Positions 6,453 to 8,369 of a DNA stretch of 8,369 nt are shown here, one piece after another. The notes below the pieces were generated by a model. It had not been told where the DNA came from. It worked only from the letters and a program-made list of their open reading frames with translations, and did not search any database. Numbering within the stretch: the first letter of the stretch is position 1; each line of letters starts with the position of its first letter. Made by a program: the position numbers and the translations under genes. Source of the DNA: Rhodobacterales bacterium (GTDB taxonomy: Bacteria; Pseudomonadota; Alphaproteobacteria; Rhodobacterales; Rhodobacteraceae); NCBI GenBank assembly GCA_025357355.1, contig JANXPK010000636.1, positions 1 through 8,369 of the forward strand, given 5' to 3'.

Positions 6453-7150
6453 TCTTCGTTGTAACGATAGCCAATGCCGTAAAGCGTTTCGATTGCCGAG
6501 AAGCTGTCATCAACCTGGCGCATTTTCTTGCGCAGCCGCTTGATGTGACTGTCGATGGTACGGTCGTCGACATAGACCTGATCATCATAGGCGACATCCA
6601 TCAGCTGGTCACGGCTTTTCACGAAGCCAGGCCGCTGGGCCAAGGCCTGCAGCAGCATGAATTCGGTCACCGTCAACGAGACATCCGCACCTTTCCAACT
6701 GACCGAATGGCGCAAGGGATCCATCCGCAGGTTGCCCCGCTCCATGATCTTGGTTTCTTCGGTGGTGGCAACTTCGCCGGTCGAGATCGCGTCTTGCCGA
6801 CGCAAGAGCGCGCGGATGCGTTCGACCAGCAGGCGCTGCGAGAACGGCTTCTTGACGTAGTCATCCGCCCCCATGCGCAGGCCGAGAACCTCGTCAATCT
6901 CATCATCCTTCGAGGTCAGGAAGATTACCGGCATGGTCGATTTCAGGCGCAGGCGCTGCAACAGGTCCATGCCGTCCATCCGGGGCATCTTGATGTCGAG
7001 AACGGCCATGTCTGGCATGCGGCGGTTGAACGCGTCGAGCGCTGATTGACCGTCGTTGAACGTCTCGACCTCGAACCCCTCGGCTTCCAAGGTCATCGAT
7101 ACCGACGTCAGGATGTTCCTGTCGTCGTCCACAAGGGCGATCCTTGCCAT
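6449..7150 (-). CDS. chvI: ChvI-type OmpR-family response regulator
   Basis: DNA-binding transcription factor of 233 residues activated by ChvG. The receiver domain (1 to about 120) has acidic residues Asp8-Asp10, phospho-acceptor Asp52 in VLDIKMPRMDG (50-60), Thr79 in FLTSKDD and Lys101 in VKKPF. The winged-helix DNA-binding domain (about 130-233) includes LTVTEFMLLQALAQRPG, DDRTIDSHIKRLRKK and the terminal ETLYGIGYRY. The ATG at 7150 is preceded at about 9 bases by AGGA on the - strand. It is the first gene of the leftward operon and is divergent from pckA, a gene known to be under ChvI influence in Agrobacterium and Sinorhizobium. Candidate sites are in the intergenic region. Confidence 0.95.
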   Translation of the reverse strand: MARIALVDDDRNILTSVSMTLEAEGFEVETFNDGQSALDAFNRRMPDMAVLDIKMPRMDGMDLLQRLRLKSTMPVIFLTSKDDEIDEVLGLRMGADDYVKKPFSQRLLVERIRALLRRQDAISTGEVATTEETKIMERGNLRMDPLRHSVSWKGADVSLTVTEFMLLQALAQRPGFVKSRDQLMDVAYDDQVYVDDRTIDSHIKRLRKKMRQVDDSFSAIETLYGIGYRYNEE

Positions 7151-7316
7151 GTTGGGCTATCCTATTCTGCTCGGTTTGCCTTATTTTCCTGCATGATCGG
7201 TTTTCCTGCCCCGGGAATCAACAGTTAAGTGCGAATCACCGGGCGGAACGACTCTCATCAACGGTGAAATTCCCAAAGGAATGACTAATTTGCCGCAGTC
7301 GAACGAATTGACTTCA

Positions 7317-7351
7317 CTTGGTTGCGCTAACCTGAGCTTGGTGGCGCTAAC
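7317..7351. promoter_or_regulatory. Candidate operator: 15-base direct repeat, 20-base period
   Basis: CTTGGTTGCGCTAAC (7317-7331) and CTTGGTGGCGCTAAC (7337-7351) differ at one base and are spaced by 20 bases, about two helical turns, so both face the same side of DNA. Unit 1 also contains the partial palindrome GGTT-N5-AACC. If the possible -10 at 7390-7395 is right, the repeat centres lie about 60 and 80 bases before the start site, a typical activator position. Tandem direct repeats suit an OmpR-family regulator such as ChvI; the GCGCTAAC core also resembles LacI-family half-sites, and pckA is controlled by a LacI-type PckR in S. meliloti. Confidence 0.5.
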
Positions 7352-7366
7352 AGGCAAAAACAACGC

Positions 7367-7395
7367 TTTTCCTGTTTGAAATCGGCATGTTATAG
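7367..7395 (+). promoter_or_regulatory. Possible pckA promoter
   Basis: TTATAG (7390-7395, with TATAGG overlapping) is a fair -10 element. TTTTCC (7367-7372) is 17 bases upstream but is a poor -35, which would fit an activator-dependent promoter. The better -35-like TTGACT (7308-7313) has no matching -10 at normal spacing. Confidence 0.3.
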
Positions 7396-7505
7396 GAAAT
7401 TTACACAGGCAACCGAAACACACGAACAACCCCTGAACGGCTTTGGGCCGGACAGAGGGCATTTCCAGCAAACTTGGCCGCATGGCCTTGAAGGGAGCTT
7501 TCAGG

Positions 7506-8369
7506 ATGACGAATGGACGCGTGAACCCCGCCAGACGACTTGAAGATCAAGGCATCAGCGGGCTGGGGCACGTCTATTACAACTTGGTCGAACCGGCGCT
7601 GGTCGAGGCGGCGGTGGCGCGGGGCGAAGGCCGTCTGGGGCTGGGTGGCGCGTTCCTCTGTGCGACCGGGCAGTTTACCGGGCGCTCGCCCAAGGACAAA
7701 TTCGTGGTGCGGACCCCATCTATCGAAGGCTCGATCTGGTGGGAGAACAACGCGGCAATGGAGCCTGCAGCGTTTGACCGGCTTTACGCCGACATGCGCG
7801 CCCATATGCAGGGGCGCGACTATTTCGTGCAGGATCTCTACGCAGGGGCCGACCCGATCCACCGGCTGGACGTGCGGATGGTGACGGAGCTTGCCTGGCA
7901 TGGCCTGTTCATCCGGCATCTGTTGCGGCGGCCAGAGCGGGTCGAGCTGGACAGCTTTAGCCCTGACTGGACGGTGATGAACTGCCCGGACTTCAAGGCC
8001 GACCCGGCCCGCCATGGCTGCCGCAGTCAGACTGTGATCACGCTCAATTTTGACTCCAAGCTCATCCTGATCGGCGGCACCGGCTATGCGGGCGAAAACA
8101 AGAAGGCGGTGTTCACGCTGCTGAACTATCTGTTGCCAGACAAGGGTGTGATGCCAATGCATTGTTCGGCCAACCACGCCATCGGCAATCCGGTTGATAC
8201 CGCAGTCTTCTTCGGCCTGTCGGGCACCGGCAAGACCACGCTTTCGGCCGACCCGTCACGCATCCTGATCGGCGATGATGAGCATGGCTGGTCCGAGCGG
8301 GGCACGTTCAACTTCGAGGGCGGCTGCTACGCCAAGACCATCAATCTGTCGGCCGAGGCGGAGCCTGAG
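7506..8369 (+). CDS. pckA: Phosphoenolpyruvate carboxykinase (ATP), 3' end cut by window
   Basis: Gluconeogenic enzyme converting oxaloacetate plus ATP to PEP, CO2 and ADP in the cytoplasm. The first 288 codons are present, and the family is about 530 residues, so the C-terminal part lies beyond base 8369; the frame is still open at the last base. Visible motifs are FTGRSPKDKFVV (58-68, substrate binding), GGTGYAGENKK (190-200), MHCSANHA (218-225), the PEPCK P-loop GLSGTGKTT (237-245) followed by LSADP, and the metal-binding ILIGDDEHGW (253-262). The start at ATG 7506 has AAGGGAG 8 bases upstream and gives the usual MTNGRVNP N-terminus; an in-frame ATG at 7482 lacks such a site. It is divergent from chvI across a 355-base region with candidate operators, consistent with regulation by ChvI or a LacI-type regulator. 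Confidence 0.95.
   Translation, partial: MTNGRVNPARRLEDQGISGLGHVYYNLVEPALVEAAVARGEGRLGLGGAFLCATGQFTGRSPKDKFVVRTPSIEGSIWWENNAAMEPAAFDRLYADMRAHMQGRDYFVQDLYAGADPIHRLDVRMVTELAWHGLFIRHLLRRPERVELDSFSPDWTVMNCPDFKADPARHGCRSQTVITLNFDSKLILIGGTGYAGENKKAVFTLLNYLLPDKGVMPMHCSANHAIGNPVDTAVFFGLSGTGKTTLSADPSRILIGDDEHGWSERGTFNFEGGCYAKTINLSAEAEPE

Larger units (their letters stand above)
7151..7505. other. Intergenic region between divergent chvI and pckA
   Basis: 355 bases with no supported gene, distinctly more AT-rich than the flanking genes. It must hold the start signals for both the leftward operon and pckA. Contents I can point to are the 15-base direct repeat (7317-7351), a possible pckA -10 element, a nested inverted repeat (7213-7274), and the pckA ribosome binding site AAGGGAG (7491-7497). 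I could not identify a confident chvI promoter. Confidence 0.8.

Noticed and set aside
7308..7313. TTGACT as a pckA -35 element
   Set aside because: No -10-like hexamer occurs 16-18 bases downstream (the bases there are cctgag or similar).
7482..7505. Upstream in-frame ATG for pckA
   Set aside because: It lacks a ribosome binding site, whereas AAGGGAG sits 8 bases before ATG 7506, and the latter gives the usual N-terminus.
7401..8177. Long open frame on the - strand (258 codons) opposite pckA
   Set aside because: It overlaps a clear pckA with PEPCK motifs on the + strand; the frame is an antisense by-product of high GC coding bias and shows no family motifs.
1..8369. CRISPR array, insertion sequence, phage or toxin-antitoxin system
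   Set aside because: No regularly spaced repeats, terminal inverted repeats, transposase, integrase or paired small toxin genes are visible; nearly all sequence belongs to recognised housekeeping or regulatory genes.

Overview
The window looks like a chromosomal segment from a high-GC alphaproteobacterium of the Rhodobacterales (Roseobacter/Rhodobacter-like). This rests on the protein sequences (short kinase-only HPrK, ChvG/ChvI, nth next to a PfkB adenosine-kinase-like gene) and on the gene order. No database search was possible, so the taxon is an inference.

Left part (1-1655, + strand). Two different 3' ends of an endonuclease III gene (nth) stand in tandem. The first (1-324) is open at the left window edge and has an unusual basic tail. 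The second (about 364-675) lacks its 5' half. They share an exact 59-base block (1-59 = 424-482) and then diverge strongly. A PfkB-family sugar/nucleoside kinase gene (672-1655) overlaps the second nth end by ATGA. A perfect 10-bp hairpin (1745-1767) lies in the gap between this gene and the convergent operon.

Middle (1776-7150, - strand). This is one tightly packed operon, read right to left: chvI response regulator, chvG sensor kinase, hprK (HPr kinase), rapZ, manX (EIIA-Man domain), ptsH (HPr), then a lysophospholipid-acyltransferase-like gene after a 63-base gap. chvI/chvG and chvG/hprK overlap by 4 bases, and the next genes are 7-8 bases apart. No sugar permease (EIIB/EIIC) or Enzyme I is present, so the PTS part looks regulatory rather than for sugar uptake. 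The set links an envelope/acid-type two-component sensor to carbon-state signalling through HPr phosphorylation.

Right part (7151-8369). A 355-base intergenic region separates chvI from the divergent pckA (PEP carboxykinase), which runs off the right edge at codon 288. The intergenic region holds a 15-base direct repeat with one mismatch and a 20-base period, a candidate operator, and a possible long-range stem. The arrangement pckA / chvI-chvG-hprK-manX-ptsH is a known conserved alphaproteobacterial neighbourhood coupling gluconeogenesis, envelope stress and PTS regulation. I see no mobile element, CRISPR array, tRNA or rRNA, and no convincing evidence of a wholly new system. The oddest feature is the nth tandem.
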